Assembly (NCBI GenBank): GCA_006226545.1
Contig: SBGR01000038.1
Location: 1-64,000, forward strand
Origin: Bacteroidota bacterium
GTDB lineage: Bacteria > Bacteroidota > Bacteroidia > UBA8524
Reading direction: 5' to 3'
DNA length: 64,000 bases
Part shown: piece by piece, positions 47,099 to 57,677 of the stretch
Layout: every line of letters begins with the position of its first letter
How positions within the stretch are numbered: position 1 is the first letter of the stretch
The notes under the pieces: generated by a model
Database searches by the model: none
The model's input: only the letters and a program-made list of their open reading frames with translations
Told to the model about the DNA's origin: nothing
Program-made: the position numbers and the translations under genes

Positions 47099-50013
47099 AT
47101 GCAAATACGTGCATAAGCCAATTGGCCATTCGCTAGTATAAAACGCAAAGTATACATGCCGGGAGACAAGTCTAGTTTGATGTGCTGTGCCGGATTAATT
47201 TCTTCTCCAACAATTTTTCCTTCGCTGGAAATGACTTGCAACTTGGTAACAGTCTCGGCTGCAGAATAATTAAATACGCCGTTGTTGGGATTAGGGTAAA
47301 CCTGCAAGGTCTGGATAGCTGCAGTTTGGCTAATTCCGGTTTGTAAATCAATTTCAAAGTAGACCGTATCGCTAGAACACTCATTCGAATCTTCCAAAAC
47401 CACCCATTGCTTGTAGTTGCCGTCTTGGTTAAATGCGGGGCTATAATACTGTTTGTGAGCAGAGTCTGCAGCGGCATGATTCCAAGTGCCTCCCCAGTAA
47501 TAATGTGCCTTAGCTTGGTAATCGCCAATAATGAGTGAAGCATTTCTTTCCGTATGCATCCAGCTGTTTTTTGTCATTGGAGTTTTGCCTTTGGGGTAGG
47601 CTCTAAACTCGAGTGAGTCGGTCCAAGCACAAAGTGAATCGCTTAAGGTCCATTTGAACTGATGTAATCCTGTATCCCGTAAACTGTATTCGTTTAGGTA
47701 AAAGTTAGCGATGTTAACCGTATCTACTTTTTCATGGTCCAGTTGAAGTTGAAGCTGCACCGCACCATAACTGAATAGTTGAAACACACCGCGATTTTGT
47801 GGAGTTCCAATGCAGATGCTATGGTTCACCGGAGAAAAGCCGTGGCTTAGCTCGAGCTTTGGCCTTTGGTAAATGGAGTCGAACCAAGTCTTACGGCATC
47901 CCAGTTCATCGCTCAATTCCATTTCAAAAAGCTGCCAACCGGTATCTGGGAATTGCGTAGACCAAGCACTGTCTGAACCGACATGTTTTTTGTTCAAGAA
48001 CCAATCAACTCGACCGTGGCTGTGTTGCGATTGTAAATTTAAATCCGCACCATAGCATAATTCCTTCGACTGAAACTTCCAATTAGAATGGAGTTTTTCC
48101 ATTTGTTGCACTTGGATGGAGTCTGCAGAATAGCAGCCAGAATCACTCAGAATCTCCAATTTGATGGTATGCAGTCCCGCTGAACCTAAGGTATACTGTG
48201 TGTCTAATGCCGAGCTTATGAAATTCTCGTTTATCAGCCAACTGCGCTGGATTCCACTAGACTGGCCATTCATGTCTTTGAGCTGAATACTTTGATCGTA
48301 ACAAAGGCTATCGGGTTGGGATGCAATTTGAGCGATGTAAAGTGGGTTCAGTAAAATAGAATCAGCCACTACCTGACTGTATTGATAGAAGGAGCCTGAT
48401 TGTGTGAATCGGAGATTTCTTCCTCGAATACCTATATAATGTGTTCCCGCAGAAAAATTACCGGTCCAGCTGCTGTCTTGTCCTGGTATGCGAACCAACA
48501 ATTGCCAGTTTCCCATGCTGTCTAAGACAACTATGTCTAGGCTGTCCCAGACAACGGATTTATTCCAACTTACTTGAATCCCTTGATTGGTGCAATTGGC
48601 AGAAAGCTGAATGGTATCAGCCGGCTTCAAAGGGAATACGGGTAGACTTGGATCTCCCATTAAGGCTGCGTGGGTGAAAGCATCGCCGAAACCTACCAAA
48701 TAGGTTATTGAATCGGCTTTTTGAGCTTCTAGCGATAAAATTCCGATGGGGTCTCCTAGGGCAGCATGATGCATGACAGCATGTGGTCGTCCCGACCAAA
48801 AATTGGTGAGTCCCCAGCCTTTGGAGGCGAGCGGAGCACGCAGAAAATTATTGGGATTGTCCCAGTCGCCAAAATAGCTACCGAATAAAAGTGTAAAAGG
48901 GTTTAAAAGTGAATCGGAGGCAAGCTGGGCGCTGTTGCCAATACCACTGGCGCCTTGGTATGAGCCACCGCCGCATCCATAAGAAAAGAGGTAGTCTTGG
49001 TTGTTTAGCGATGTTCTGTAATCGCCATTTGAAATACTATCGCTTGGAATAAATGTGCTGAAATTCCGCCACGCCCCGGAGGCAAATGCTTCTCCACCAA
49101 AAACACCAAAATTATCATCAATAACCGCTCTCTCGCTAAACTGAACTTCGTTGGTCCTGAAGCGATGTGCTTTGGAAAGGTATCGACGCGTTAAAGTTGT
49201 ATCGTCGCCAAACAGTGGCATATTGTAAAAATCTACGCGACCGATGCCTATGCGCGCGCCTTGAGCGGAGGTTTCCCAATTATCGAATTTGCCATCGAAT
49301 GGTACATTGAAGTTTCGCGGACTGGATGAAATGCTATAGTTGAATAAGCTGTCCGTCCAAACGGTATCGAAGCTCCCGTAGTAAACATCGGCAGGCCATG
49401 CGCCAAAATGATCCCAATGAGCATCTGGCATAAATACTCCTGCGTAAGGAACCGGAATATGTCCCAGTAAATACAGCATGGTTCTGCTGTTTGTGTCTTG
49501 GAGCCAAGCAGATTGAATGCGTGCTTTAACGGCAGAGACAGACTCATTTCTCCCGGCGTATAGTACATTAACTCTCCAGTTTTCAGCAAGAAGTTCGTGT
49601 TTCAGCTCCTTTAACTCATTAGCCAAAGGAAGCAGGTAGTTGCTATCGATAAGTAGGAGAATCCGTTTGGGTTGGTTAATGGCGTCGTAGGCATGCCCAA
49701 GGCTAATATAGCCAACAGCCGTTGCTGTGCCACGGTATTCTTTGACGAAATAGTCTTTTCGTTGGCCGGGTAAAAGACTGGAGTCTATGTACTGATTTAG
49801 GGTTCCCGAAAGGCTGTCAAGAAAAACCCAAGTTAAGGACTCCGGACTCTTGGAATAAATCACCCTAGAGCTTGCTTTTGCATTGCCTTCCCAGCTGATG
49901 CCATACGGATATTGATCGCCGATTTTATGCAGCTCTACCGCATAGTCGCGAACATTTTGAGCGGTGCTATTAAGCGATAACAAGGTTAAGAGTACGAAGG
50001 TGAATTGTTTCAA
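47083..50013 (-). CDS. large secreted protein with T9SS type A sorting domain
   Basis: Signal peptide; C-terminal LQVYPNPNNGVFNYSAAE...GMYTLRFILANGQLAYARICI. Confidence 0.85.
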   Translation of the reverse strand: MKQFTFVLLTLLSLNSTAQNVRDYAVELHKIGDQYPYGISWEGNAKASSRVIYSKSPESLTWVFLDSLSGTLNQYIDSSLLPGQRKDYFVKEYRGTATAVGYISLGHAYDAINQPKRILLLIDSNYLLPLANELKELKHELLAENWRVNVLYAGRNESVSAVKARIQSAWLQDTNSRTMLYLLGHIPVPYAGVFMPDAHWDHFGAWPADVYYGSFDTVWTDSLFNYSISSSPRNFNVPFDGKFDNWETSAQGARIGIGRVDFYNMPLFGDDTTLTRRYLSKAHRFRTNEVQFSERAVIDDNFGVFGGEAFASGAWRNFSTFIPSDSISNGDYRTSLNNQDYLFSYGCGGGSYQGASGIGNSAQLASDSLLNPFTLLFGSYFGDWDNPNNFLRAPLASKGWGLTNFWSGRPHAVMHHAALGDPIGILSLEAQKADSITYLVGFGDAFTHAALMGDPSLPVFPLKPADTIQLSANCTNQGIQVSWNKSVVWDSLDIVVLDSMGNWQLLVRIPGQDSSWTGNFSAGTHYIGIRGRNLRFTQSGSFYQYSQVVADSILLNPLYIAQIASQPDSLCYDQSIQLKDMNGQSSGIQRSWLINENFISSALDTQYTLGSAGLHTIKLEILSDSGCYSADSIQVQQMEKLHSNWKFQSKELCYGADLNLQSQHSHGRVDWFLNKKHVGSDSAWSTQFPDTGWQLFEMELSDELGCRKTWFDSIYQRPKLELSHGFSPVNHSICIGTPQNRGVFQLFSYGAVQLQLQLDHEKVDTVNIANFYLNEYSLRDTGLHQFKWTLSDSLCAWTDSLEFRAYPKGKTPMTKNSWMHTERNASLIIGDYQAKAHYYWGGTWNHAAADSAHKQYYSPAFNQDGNYKQWVVLEDSNECSSDTVYFEIDLQTGISQTAAIQTLQVYPNPNNGVFNYSAAETVTKLQVISSEGKIVGEEINPAQHIKLDLSPGMYTLRFILANGQLAYARICIQATG

Positions 50014-50131
50014 GGGAGGGGCTTAAGGGTAAACAAATATACGCAACTAAGTATTTAGTTTTTAATGCCATAAATTTTTGTTTTTGAAGAACTTATTTGC
50101 ACTTGATAAGATTAATTTTAGGTAAAGTGTC

Positions 50132-50161
50132 TTGTTTACAATCTGAATAGACCTACCTTTG
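50132..50161 (+). promoter_or_regulatory. promoter TTG-N19-TACCTTTG upstream of DEAD-box helicase
   Basis: TTG 50132-50134, TACCTTTG 50154-50161. Confidence 0.75.
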
Positions 50162-50163
50162 CG

Positions 50164-50183
50164 CCGGTTTTTTGGGAAGCCGG
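50164..50183 (+). promoter_or_regulatory. 5'-leader stem-loop of DEAD-box helicase mRNA
   Basis: CCGGTTT / AAGCCGG 7-bp stem with TTTGGG loop directly after the promoter. Confidence 0.55.
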
Positions 50184-50240
50184 TCCATCAATGTCCGAAA
50201 GAAGTACTGTTGGCTGGCTTAGCAGAACATATTTTTTTGA

Positions 50241-52013
50241 ATGACGACATTTCAAGACTTGGGTCTTTCTCAGGAGCTAATCGCTGCTATTGAGAAACTG
50301 GGATTTGTACATCCCACGCCCATCCAGGAAAAAGCGATTCCTACGCTGTTAAATGCTGAGCGCGACTTTGTTGGTTTAGCATCTACCGGGACCGGTAAAA
50401 CAGCAGCCTTCGGTTTGCCGATGTTGCAAAGCATCAATCCGGCTAACCGTAACACTCAGGGGCTTATCATTGCTCCTACACGCGAACTTTGTTTGCAAAT
50501 TGCCAACGACTTAAAAGCGTTTTCTAGCGAATTACCTCAAATTGATGTAGTTGCTGTTTACGGTGGTGCCAACATCACCATGCAGATCAAAGAGCTACGC
50601 AGAGGTGCTCAAGTTATTGTGGCCACTCCAGGTCGTCTTATCGACTTGATCCACCGCGGTGCTGCTCAGATTCATGGAGTAGACTATGTGGTTTTGGATG
50701 AAGCGGATGAGATGTTGAACATGGGATTCCAAGAAGACATCGATGAGATTCTTTCTTCTATTCAAGAAGAGCGTCGCATCTGGTTGTTCTCTGCTACCAT
50801 GCCGGCTGAAGTTCGCCGCATCGCTAGCAACTACATGTTCAATCCGTTGGAAGCTACCGTTGGAACGAAAAACGCAACCAACGCGAATATCCGCCACGAA
50901 GTTTATTCAGTTAGAGCAAGAGACCGTTATGCTGCCTTAAAGCGCATCATCGATTTCTATCCTGAAATCTTCGGTATGGTATTTACCCGCACCAAAATTG
51001 AAGCGCAAGATGTAGCTGAGAAATTGATGCGCGACGGATACAATGCAGATGCTTTGCACGGCGATTTATCGCAAGTGCAACGTGATAAAGTAATGGCCCG
51101 TTTCCGCGACCGTAGTATCCAGATTTTAGTGGCTACCGACGTAGCGGCACGTGGTATCGACGTAGACAACATCACTCACGTAATCAACTTCGGAATTCCG
51201 GATGAGTTGGAAGTGTATACCCACCGTTCAGGTAGAACTGCGCGTGCAGGTAAAACCGGAACATCCATCTCTATCATCCATTCCAAAGACAGCGGTAAGG
51301 TGAGACAGTTGGAGAAAATCAGTAAAGCGGTTTTCCATAAAATGGAGATTCCTACAGGTGAAGAAGTTTGCGAAAAGCAATTGTTCAGCTTAGTGAAGAA
51401 AGTTCATGATGTGGAAGTAAACCAAGCAGAGATTGAACAATACCTTCCGGCTGTTTACAATGAGTTGAACGATTTAAGCAAAGAAGAGTTGATTCAGAAA
51501 TTCGTTTCACTTGAATTCAACCGTTTCTTGAGCTACTACGAAGGAGCTACCGATTTGAACTTAAGAGAAGGTGAACGCGATACCAGAGGCGGAGACCGCT
51601 CAGGTAAGTTTGATCGCTTCTTTGTGAGCTTAGGCGAGCTAGACGACTTCGATAAACAAAACATGCTTCGCTTCATCAACAGCTTGAAGTTAGGCCGTAT
51701 TGAAGTTGGACGTATCGAAATCAAACGTTCTTTCAGCTTTGTAGAAATTGAAACCTCTATGTCTGAAGAATTCCAAGAGAAGGTAAATGCCTATGTATTG
51801 GATGGTCGCCAATTGAAAGCAGAACCTGCAGGTCCACGTCAAGGTGGCGGCGGCGGAAGCTACGGCGGTGGTTCTTCTGACCGTAAAGGCGGAAAACGCG
51901 GCGACGGACGCAGATCTTTTGAAGGTAAAAAAGACAACAAAGGATATGGCAAACGTCGCGATGGCGGTAAATCAGAAGGCAAACCCTTCAAAAAGAAGAA
52001 AGCATTTTACTAA
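50241..52013 (+). CDS. DEAD-box RNA helicase (DeaD/CsdA-like)
   Basis: ASTGTGKTAAF, PTRELCLQ, VLDEADEML, SAT, HRSGRTARAG; Gly/Arg-rich C-tail. Confidence 0.96.
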   Translation: MTTFQDLGLSQELIAAIEKLGFVHPTPIQEKAIPTLLNAERDFVGLASTGTGKTAAFGLPMLQSINPANRNTQGLIIAPTRELCLQIANDLKAFSSELPQIDVVAVYGGANITMQIKELRRGAQVIVATPGRLIDLIHRGAAQIHGVDYVVLDEADEMLNMGFQEDIDEILSSIQEERRIWLFSATMPAEVRRIASNYMFNPLEATVGTKNATNANIRHEVYSVRARDRYAALKRIIDFYPEIFGMVFTRTKIEAQDVAEKLMRDGYNADALHGDLSQVQRDKVMARFRDRSIQILVATDVAARGIDVDNITHVINFGIPDELEVYTHRSGRTARAGKTGTSISIIHSKDSGKVRQLEKISKAVFHKMEIPTGEEVCEKQLFSLVKKVHDVEVNQAEIEQYLPAVYNELNDLSKEELIQKFVSLEFNRFLSYYEGATDLNLREGERDTRGGDRSGKFDRFFVSLGELDDFDKQNMLRFINSLKLGRIEVGRIEIKRSFSFVEIETSMSEEFQEKVNAYVLDGRQLKAEPAGPRQGGGGGSYGGGSSDRKGGKRGDGRRSFEGKKDNKGYGKRRDGGKSEGKPFKKKKAFY

Positions 52014-52019
52014 TAGATT

Positions 52020-52493
52020 ATGGCAGATATAAAGCAATTCTACGGTATCGTTGAGGAAGGTCTGATAACATTGGGCATCACCCCTGAACAAAGCCGTAAC
52101 GATGAAGAAGGTCAGTGGACCATTTACAGCGAAGAATTGGAAATTTACATCGACTTGTGGAGCGCAGGAGCGGAGCGTCAGGGGCTTTATTATTTTGAAG
52201 CTGAAGAGCAACCGATTTTGCAAGTGATTTCACCGTTTTGCCAAGCACCAAAGGAGAATTACCAAGCATTCTTGGAAGAGATGTTAGACATCAATATCGG
52301 AATGATGAAAGCAAATTTGGTGATGCGTGAAGAAGGTGGCGTGGTTTGTGTTAAATACCGCGATATCGTTCCTAACCTGAAAAAAGAGGATGTAGTAGAA
52401 GCACTGAACTGTGTGTCATACTACGCCGAATTGCTCAGCAAGGCATTCTTCGATAAATACCAAGTTAACCTGCTTCACCGCATGGATAGCTAG
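52020..52493 (+). CDS. YbjN / type III secretion chaperone-like fold protein
   Basis: 157 aa directly downstream of the helicase; weak pattern similarity to YbjN-like proteins. Confidence 0.45.
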   Translation: MADIKQFYGIVEEGLITLGITPEQSRNDEEGQWTIYSEELEIYIDLWSAGAERQGLYYFEAEEQPILQVISPFCQAPKENYQAFLEEMLDINIGMMKANLVMREEGGVVCVKYRDIVPNLKKEDVVEALNCVSYYAELLSKAFFDKYQVNLLHRMDS

Positions 52494-52516
52494 AAAAACA
52501 ATAGATTGGGTTAAAG

Positions 52517-52546
52517 GGCAGTCTCCGAAAGGAACTGCCTTTTTTT
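52517..52546 (+). terminator. intrinsic terminator
   Basis: GGCAGT-C-TCC gaaa GGA-ACTGCC followed by TTTTTTT. Confidence 0.85.
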
Positions 52547-52687
52547 GTGATTAGTGAGGTTGGAGTTGAGGTTAAGGACAATCAACATTAAACAATACCG
52601 ATTATACAATTCTACTCCCGATGAATATCGGGACTCACAGTCCCACCTTCACTTGTCCGTATATCCGATTTTCCCTAGTTTACAGGC

Positions 52688-53248
52688 ATGAAATTTCAGC
52701 TGCTTACCCTCGTTTCCCTGTTTACTTTATTCGCTTGTCACAGTGGAAAAGAAGCTACCCGCAATGCAACTTCCAATAACCCGGATCAACAGAGCATCAA
52801 GGAGTCATTGGAAATGCAAATCGAGAACATGAATTCAGAATCAGTTAAGCTCGATTCAGCCAAGAAGGTCTTGCATGATACATTGGCCTTCAGAGGGACA
52901 CCGGAGCAGCAGCGCTTGGTTACACAAATAGAAGAAGCCGGAAATCTGCTTCGCTCAAAAATCAACGGAGAGAAACAATTTCTCAAGAAACAAGGTGGAC
53001 CCTACAAAGCAGCACAACGCACCATTTACGATGATATGCTGCAGTACACGGTTCGAGTTGACAATCTTTTAAAACGCTATGAACTCAAAGTCGCTCATAC
53101 CGTTTTGAATGAAACACGTGCAAGTTTTGAAGAACGTCTCGCTAAGCTAAGCACCGAAGAGATCAAAGCAGAGTTTGAAAAAATTAATGTGTTGACGAAA
53201 AAGAATGAAGTTGAATTGTTAAATCAGCTGCTCTTCAAGAAGTCCTGA
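52688..53248 (+). CDS. hypothetical lipoprotein
   Basis: Lipobox LFTLFACHS; helical charged body. Confidence 0.7.
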   Translation: MKFQLLTLVSLFTLFACHSGKEATRNATSNNPDQQSIKESLEMQIENMNSESVKLDSAKKVLHDTLAFRGTPEQQRLVTQIEEAGNLLRSKINGEKQFLKKQGGPYKAAQRTIYDDMLQYTVRVDNLLKRYELKVAHTVLNETRASFEERLAKLSTEEIKAEFEKINVLTKKNEVELLNQLLFKKS

Positions 53249-53265
53249 GCTATCTTTGTGGCATC

Positions 53266-53979
53266 ATGGATCAGAAAATTATCATTGCTGTAGACGGCTA
53301 TTCATCCTGCGGAAAAAGCACCATTGCCAGAGCCCTTGCCAAAAAGCTGGGATACCTGTACATCGATTCAGGTGCTATGTACCGTGCCGTAGCCTTGTAT
53401 TTTCTGCGTAATGATGTGCCTTTCCAAGTGGAGGAACGAGACCTCCAAGCCATCGAACAAGCCCTAAGTCAAATTCACATTGAGTTTCGCTTCAATGAAG
53501 CAATCGGACAACAAGAGACTTTCTTGAATGATGAAAACGTGGAAGAGGAAATTCGCCAGATGTTTGTGGCCAATCACGTGAGTAAGGTTAGTACAATCTC
53601 AGAAGTGCGTCGCTTTTTAGTGAAGCAACAACAGAAGAAAGGAGAGGGTAAAGGCATAGTGATGGACGGCCGCGATATTGGAACGGTGGTTTTCCCGCAA
53701 GCGGAGTTAAAACTCTTCATGACAGCCGACCCGGTTATCCGTGCGGAACGCCGTTTGGCAGAATTGCAAGGCAAGGGAATGAATTCTACGCTAGAGGAAG
53801 TCTTGCATAACCTTCAAGAAAGAGACCGTATCGATTCTACCCGAGCCGATAGCCCATTAAAAAAGGCGGATGATGCCGTGGTTATCGACAACACCCACCT
53901 TAGTCCGGAAGAGCAGTTTAACCTAGCCTTAAACTACGCTCACCAGCGCATTTCACTTAATAGTAATAGCGCCGACTAA
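53266..53979 (+). CDS. cmk: cytidylate kinase
   Basis: IAVDGYSSCGKSTIARALAKKLGYLYIDSGAMYRAVA; VMDGRDIGTVVFP. Confidence 0.96.
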   Translation: MDQKIIIAVDGYSSCGKSTIARALAKKLGYLYIDSGAMYRAVALYFLRNDVPFQVEERDLQAIEQALSQIHIEFRFNEAIGQQETFLNDENVEEEIRQMFVANHVSKVSTISEVRRFLVKQQQKKGEGKGIVMDGRDIGTVVFPQAELKLFMTADPVIRAERRLAELQGKGMNSTLEEVLHNLQERDRIDSTRADSPLKKADDAVVIDNTHLSPEEQFNLALNYAHQRISLNSNSAD

Positions 53980-56900
53980 CCGGTCTATCCTCCGGACTTA
54001 AAAAATACTTGATCATATCGTTTCCGAATGTGCTGTAGTCAGTTTGGAACCTCCTTCTGCGAATCAGTACTTCATCCAATAAGTCTGAAACCTGCAGGTT
54101 GATGTCTTTTTTCTTTTTCCATTCCAGACTCCATATTTCATTGAGTCCACCAAAGAGGTTAACATCAGATTGATCCTTCGGCTGAAGTCCAACGGTTACA
54201 AATCGCCAATCATCGCCATAGCTGCGCTTCACACGGTACACGTACACGTATCCATCCGTATGCATTTGACGTGCTTCGTATTTACCAATAAACACAATGG
54301 AATCTTGCAAAGAGCCGTACCCGCTTTTCGCCATGGTATAGGCTATGGAAAGGCACAAGCTATCTTGGTTACGGTAAGCCTTAGGGAAAAGACTTTCCTT
54401 TTTATGCCGTTTCAACAAAGCATAGAAATAGGCACGCGTATCCGGTTCTTTAGCGAGTTGAAGGCTAATCGATTCAGGCAATGTTTTATCGCGACTTAGC
54501 AAAAGGGCCGCAAGGTCGATGCGTAGTGTGCTTATTTGAATAGCGAAGGCTTTGTCGAAGAGCTCGCGCACCTTCGCATCGGTCTTGTAATAGGGTGCCA
54601 ATAAGTGAAGTTGAGAAATCAGCTCATTCACTTTATTCGAATTGGAGTAGCTGGCTTTTTCAGTAGTTGCTAATCGTTTGATATTGTTCTTTGCTTCAAT
54701 GGCAATTTGTTTCCTGTATGCATCGTAAACGGCGGTATTCACTTTTCCACTATCCACGAGTTGGGCGAGCAGTTCATATACTTCAGATCGGTATTCTTCC
54801 AGGAAGAGGATATTCATAAAGTCAGGGAAATAACGTTTCGCTAAATCCAAGGAGTCTTGAATATCATTAAATAGACTAGGTATCTTATAAGAACTGGTTG
54901 GAAGCGGTGTTTCATCCATGATAAACTGCTTCACTGAATCGGTGCTGGCCACCGTTTGCTGATCTACCATGTGGTCTAGGTAGGTGAGCTGAAGGTTAGC
55001 CGTATCGCCTGCCTTCGCTAAATACTTCATCATAAAGGGCAAGACAGACGGGTGCTGGAGCAAACCCACTTCGGTAATAAACCGCTCTTCAAAGTCTTTG
55101 CACATTTCACAGGTGTCAAAGGTTTGAATCAAAGCAGGTGCATCTTCATCCAAAAATTTTACCCTTCCGGCTTCGATAAGGGCTTGCCTGCGGTAGGCTG
55201 AATCGCTGCTGCTTAAATCTTGAAAGAAGAGTTGTGGTTTATTGATGAATGGAGAGGTACCTATGATGGTATCCATTGGTACAAAGCTTTCAAAGACTTC
55301 TTTTGAAAAAGGTAATAAGCCTTTGGTGGTATCGTATACGGTGAACAAGCTGAAGCAGCGTCCGTTAACCAGATAGCTTTTCAGGTAAACTGCTCGGGTG
55401 GTAGCGCTATCGGTATAATAGGTCTCCATCGTGGTATAATAACCGTGGTGGGTGTACTTGGCTTCGTGCTCAATTTTACTGCTGTCTTTGTTCAAGAAAT
55501 GCGTTTCTCGGTTCCAGAATTCTGCACTGTCTTTATAGGTTTTATAGCGATGGTATTTCTCATAGTCCACAAAAACCACTTCATCGGTACTCGGGCTCTG
55601 AATAAACATACGTGCTGATTCATCGTCAAAAAAGTCCTCGTCGTCTTCGGGTTCCTTGTTTAACTGTTTCTCCATGCGGTAGATTGGACTGTTCACGTTC
55701 AGCTGAGCCGTTACTGTAAAGAAATAGAGCGAATCAGTAATCTTTTTTGAAGGTCTATAATTCGGTTGCTGAAACTTAAATGAGTTTAAGAAGCGATCGC
55801 CATCAGCCTTCTGAGCAGTGAGTTTACAAGCCATCAAGTAGATGAACTGGCCATTTAAAAATGCTCTTGCCTTCACTTCTTGGCTGTCGGCATCCAAATA
55901 ACCGGCATTGATGCAGAGTCTTCCTTCGTAAGTACCGAAGCTATGAGAAACCAAGGTATAGTTGTCTTCTTTCTGAAAGCTGCGCAAGGCCGTTCTCAGT
56001 TGAAAGCTGTCTTCTTCCAGTAGGTAAGTAGCGTACCAAGGCTTAACCAAAACAAAATAAGAGTTTTGAGTGCTTGGGTCTTTAGCGAAATAGTCGCGGC
56101 GCCAGTAATAAGATGTTTTGATGTGGGTTTTGTTTTCATTGGTCCACACGTTGGCAGGCATGTCTACGCTGAATTTATGGTCGACAGGCGTAAAGCTTTT
56201 CCAGCCTTCTTCTTTTTTCTTCAAGCGAATCGATTTAAAGAAGCGATCGGCTTTTTTGCTTTTGGCGTATTCACCCGAACCGGCCAGTTTCACAACCACT
56301 ACCTCATTTGGTGTTACAAAGATTTGATAGCGTTGGTAATCGCCACGTTTGGTTTTGTTTTCTATGTCGAGGCCTTTATAACCATCTAGGCTGATTTCTT
56401 TTTTCTTCAGGATTTTCCCCGGGATATTCTCAAAAAGCAAACTGTCTACACGCTTCAATACGAAGTCGTCAGACATGCCAAACCAAGATGCATGATGCTC
56501 CATGCGTGAAACGATATAGTAATGACCATTTACCATATCGGTAGCAATGCTTTGTTTGTCGCCATTCTGGTAAGGGAATTCAGTCATCTTACCCGGCACT
56601 TCCAAGCTAATCATGCCATCGCTGCTGGTGAAGGAGCTGAATGGAATATCTATTTCAATCTTGTCAATTTTGTCTTTCAGCTTTTCAGATCTGCCGGTAT
56701 AGCTTACCGGTCTTACGGTATAGCCTTTTTTTCGCAAGAGCTCGATAACGCCTTCCTTGCCTGGAAGGTGGGCTGCCCCAACGCCAACAAACATGCTTTG
56801 ATTCGGCATGATGGTATCCATGGTGCGAACCATATTGGCATTTCTGATCCAGAGCATGTACTTATTGTATTTCTTGCTCGGATTCGACATTTTATTGAGT

Positions 56901-57616
56901 GAGTCGAGCATGTCTAAATCGCCTCTGCGGTAGGCATCTTCAAACATTTCAAAGAACTTATACCGGCTTTCGATTTCAATGTCTTCGTAGCCTTCAATTA
57001 CATCGTCTTTGTCGCCGTATTCGCGATCTTGTGCAATCTCAACCAAGGCTTCAGACTCGGCAAAGTCTTCTACCGGAATTACTTTTTTACCGAGCTTTTT
57101 ACCCACTCTAAAGATGTAAAGGTCGAGGTAGGTTTCCTCTTCGAAATTGTCTGAAGAGCTGGATTTACGAAACATGAAGCTGTTGATCAACCGAGGATCT
57201 CGGCGTAACATATCGTTCACTTCCTTGATATCGCTTAACTCCACCGAATAGGTTTTGTCTGGCGTAAAGCTATTGTATCGGCCATAGCCTGAATAGTAAT
57301 CGTCCTTCGCTAAACTCAATACACTGTAAAATTGGTCGTAGCGAATCATGTCGTCTAACCACGTATCAGGTGTAGTTTCTAAACCGACTACCTCTGAATT
57401 CTGTAAGGCCAAGAAGAAGGAATCACCAAGGTGAAAAGCCAGTTTCCTGCTCACGTGCATGGTGCCATAGAGGTAGGAGGGTTTTTGAAGTCCGTTACCG
57501 CTAATTTCCCAAAGGAGGCCTTGGTATTTTGTCGGTTTCGGTTCGGGCGTTGAGTTGGTTTGTGCGTGAAGTTGGATGCCGAGCAAGCATCCGAGGATAA
57601 GAAAAAGTTTTCTCAT
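53957..57616 (-). CDS. giant TraB/GumN (Tiki-like) domain protein, paralog 1
   Basis: Signal peptide; KPSYLYGTMHVS and GVGAAHLPGKEGVIELLRKKGYTVRPV (two GxxH motifs); ~900-aa extension; start refined to MRKLFLILG. Confidence 0.85.
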   Translation of the reverse strand: MRKLFLILGCLLGIQLHAQTNSTPEPKPTKYQGLLWEISGNGLQKPSYLYGTMHVSRKLAFHLGDSFFLALQNSEVVGLETTPDTWLDDMIRYDQFYSVLSLAKDDYYSGYGRYNSFTPDKTYSVELSDIKEVNDMLRRDPRLINSFMFRKSSSSDNFEEETYLDLYIFRVGKKLGKKVIPVEDFAESEALVEIAQDREYGDKDDVIEGYEDIEIESRYKFFEMFEDAYRRGDLDMLDSLNKMSNPSKKYNKYMLWIRNANMVRTMDTIMPNQSMFVGVGAAHLPGKEGVIELLRKKGYTVRPVSYTGRSEKLKDKIDKIEIDIPFSSFTSSDGMISLEVPGKMTEFPYQNGDKQSIATDMVNGHYYIVSRMEHHASWFGMSDDFVLKRVDSLLFENIPGKILKKKEISLDGYKGLDIENKTKRGDYQRYQIFVTPNEVVVVKLAGSGEYAKSKKADRFFKSIRLKKKEEGWKSFTPVDHKFSVDMPANVWTNENKTHIKTSYYWRRDYFAKDPSTQNSYFVLVKPWYATYLLEEDSFQLRTALRSFQKEDNYTLVSHSFGTYEGRLCINAGYLDADSQEVKARAFLNGQFIYLMACKLTAQKADGDRFLNSFKFQQPNYRPSKKITDSLYFFTVTAQLNVNSPIYRMEKQLNKEPEDDEDFFDDESARMFIQSPSTDEVVFVDYEKYHRYKTYKDSAEFWNRETHFLNKDSSKIEHEAKYTHHGYYTTMETYYTDSATTRAVYLKSYLVNGRCFSLFTVYDTTKGLLPFSKEVFESFVPMDTIIGTSPFINKPQLFFQDLSSSDSAYRRQALIEAGRVKFLDEDAPALIQTFDTCEMCKDFEERFITEVGLLQHPSVLPFMMKYLAKAGDTANLQLTYLDHMVDQQTVASTDSVKQFIMDETPLPTSSYKIPSLFNDIQDSLDLAKRYFPDFMNILFLEEYRSEVYELLAQLVDSGKVNTAVYDAYRKQIAIEAKNNIKRLATTEKASYSNSNKVNELISQLHLLAPYYKTDAKVRELFDKAFAIQISTLRIDLAALLLSRDKTLPESISLQLAKEPDTRAYFYALLKRHKKESLFPKAYRNQDSLCLSIAYTMAKSGYGSLQDSIVFIGKYEARQMHTDGYVYVYRVKRSYGDDWRFVTVGLQPKDQSDVNLFGGLNEIWSLEWKKKKDINLQVSDLLDEVLIRRRRFQTDYSTFGNDMIKYFLSPEDRPVSRRYYY

Positions 57617-57677
57617 GTAAGTTCTGATTTTGGGATTCGATTCATCTAACGTGTTCAAACCCAAAGTTCTTACATAA

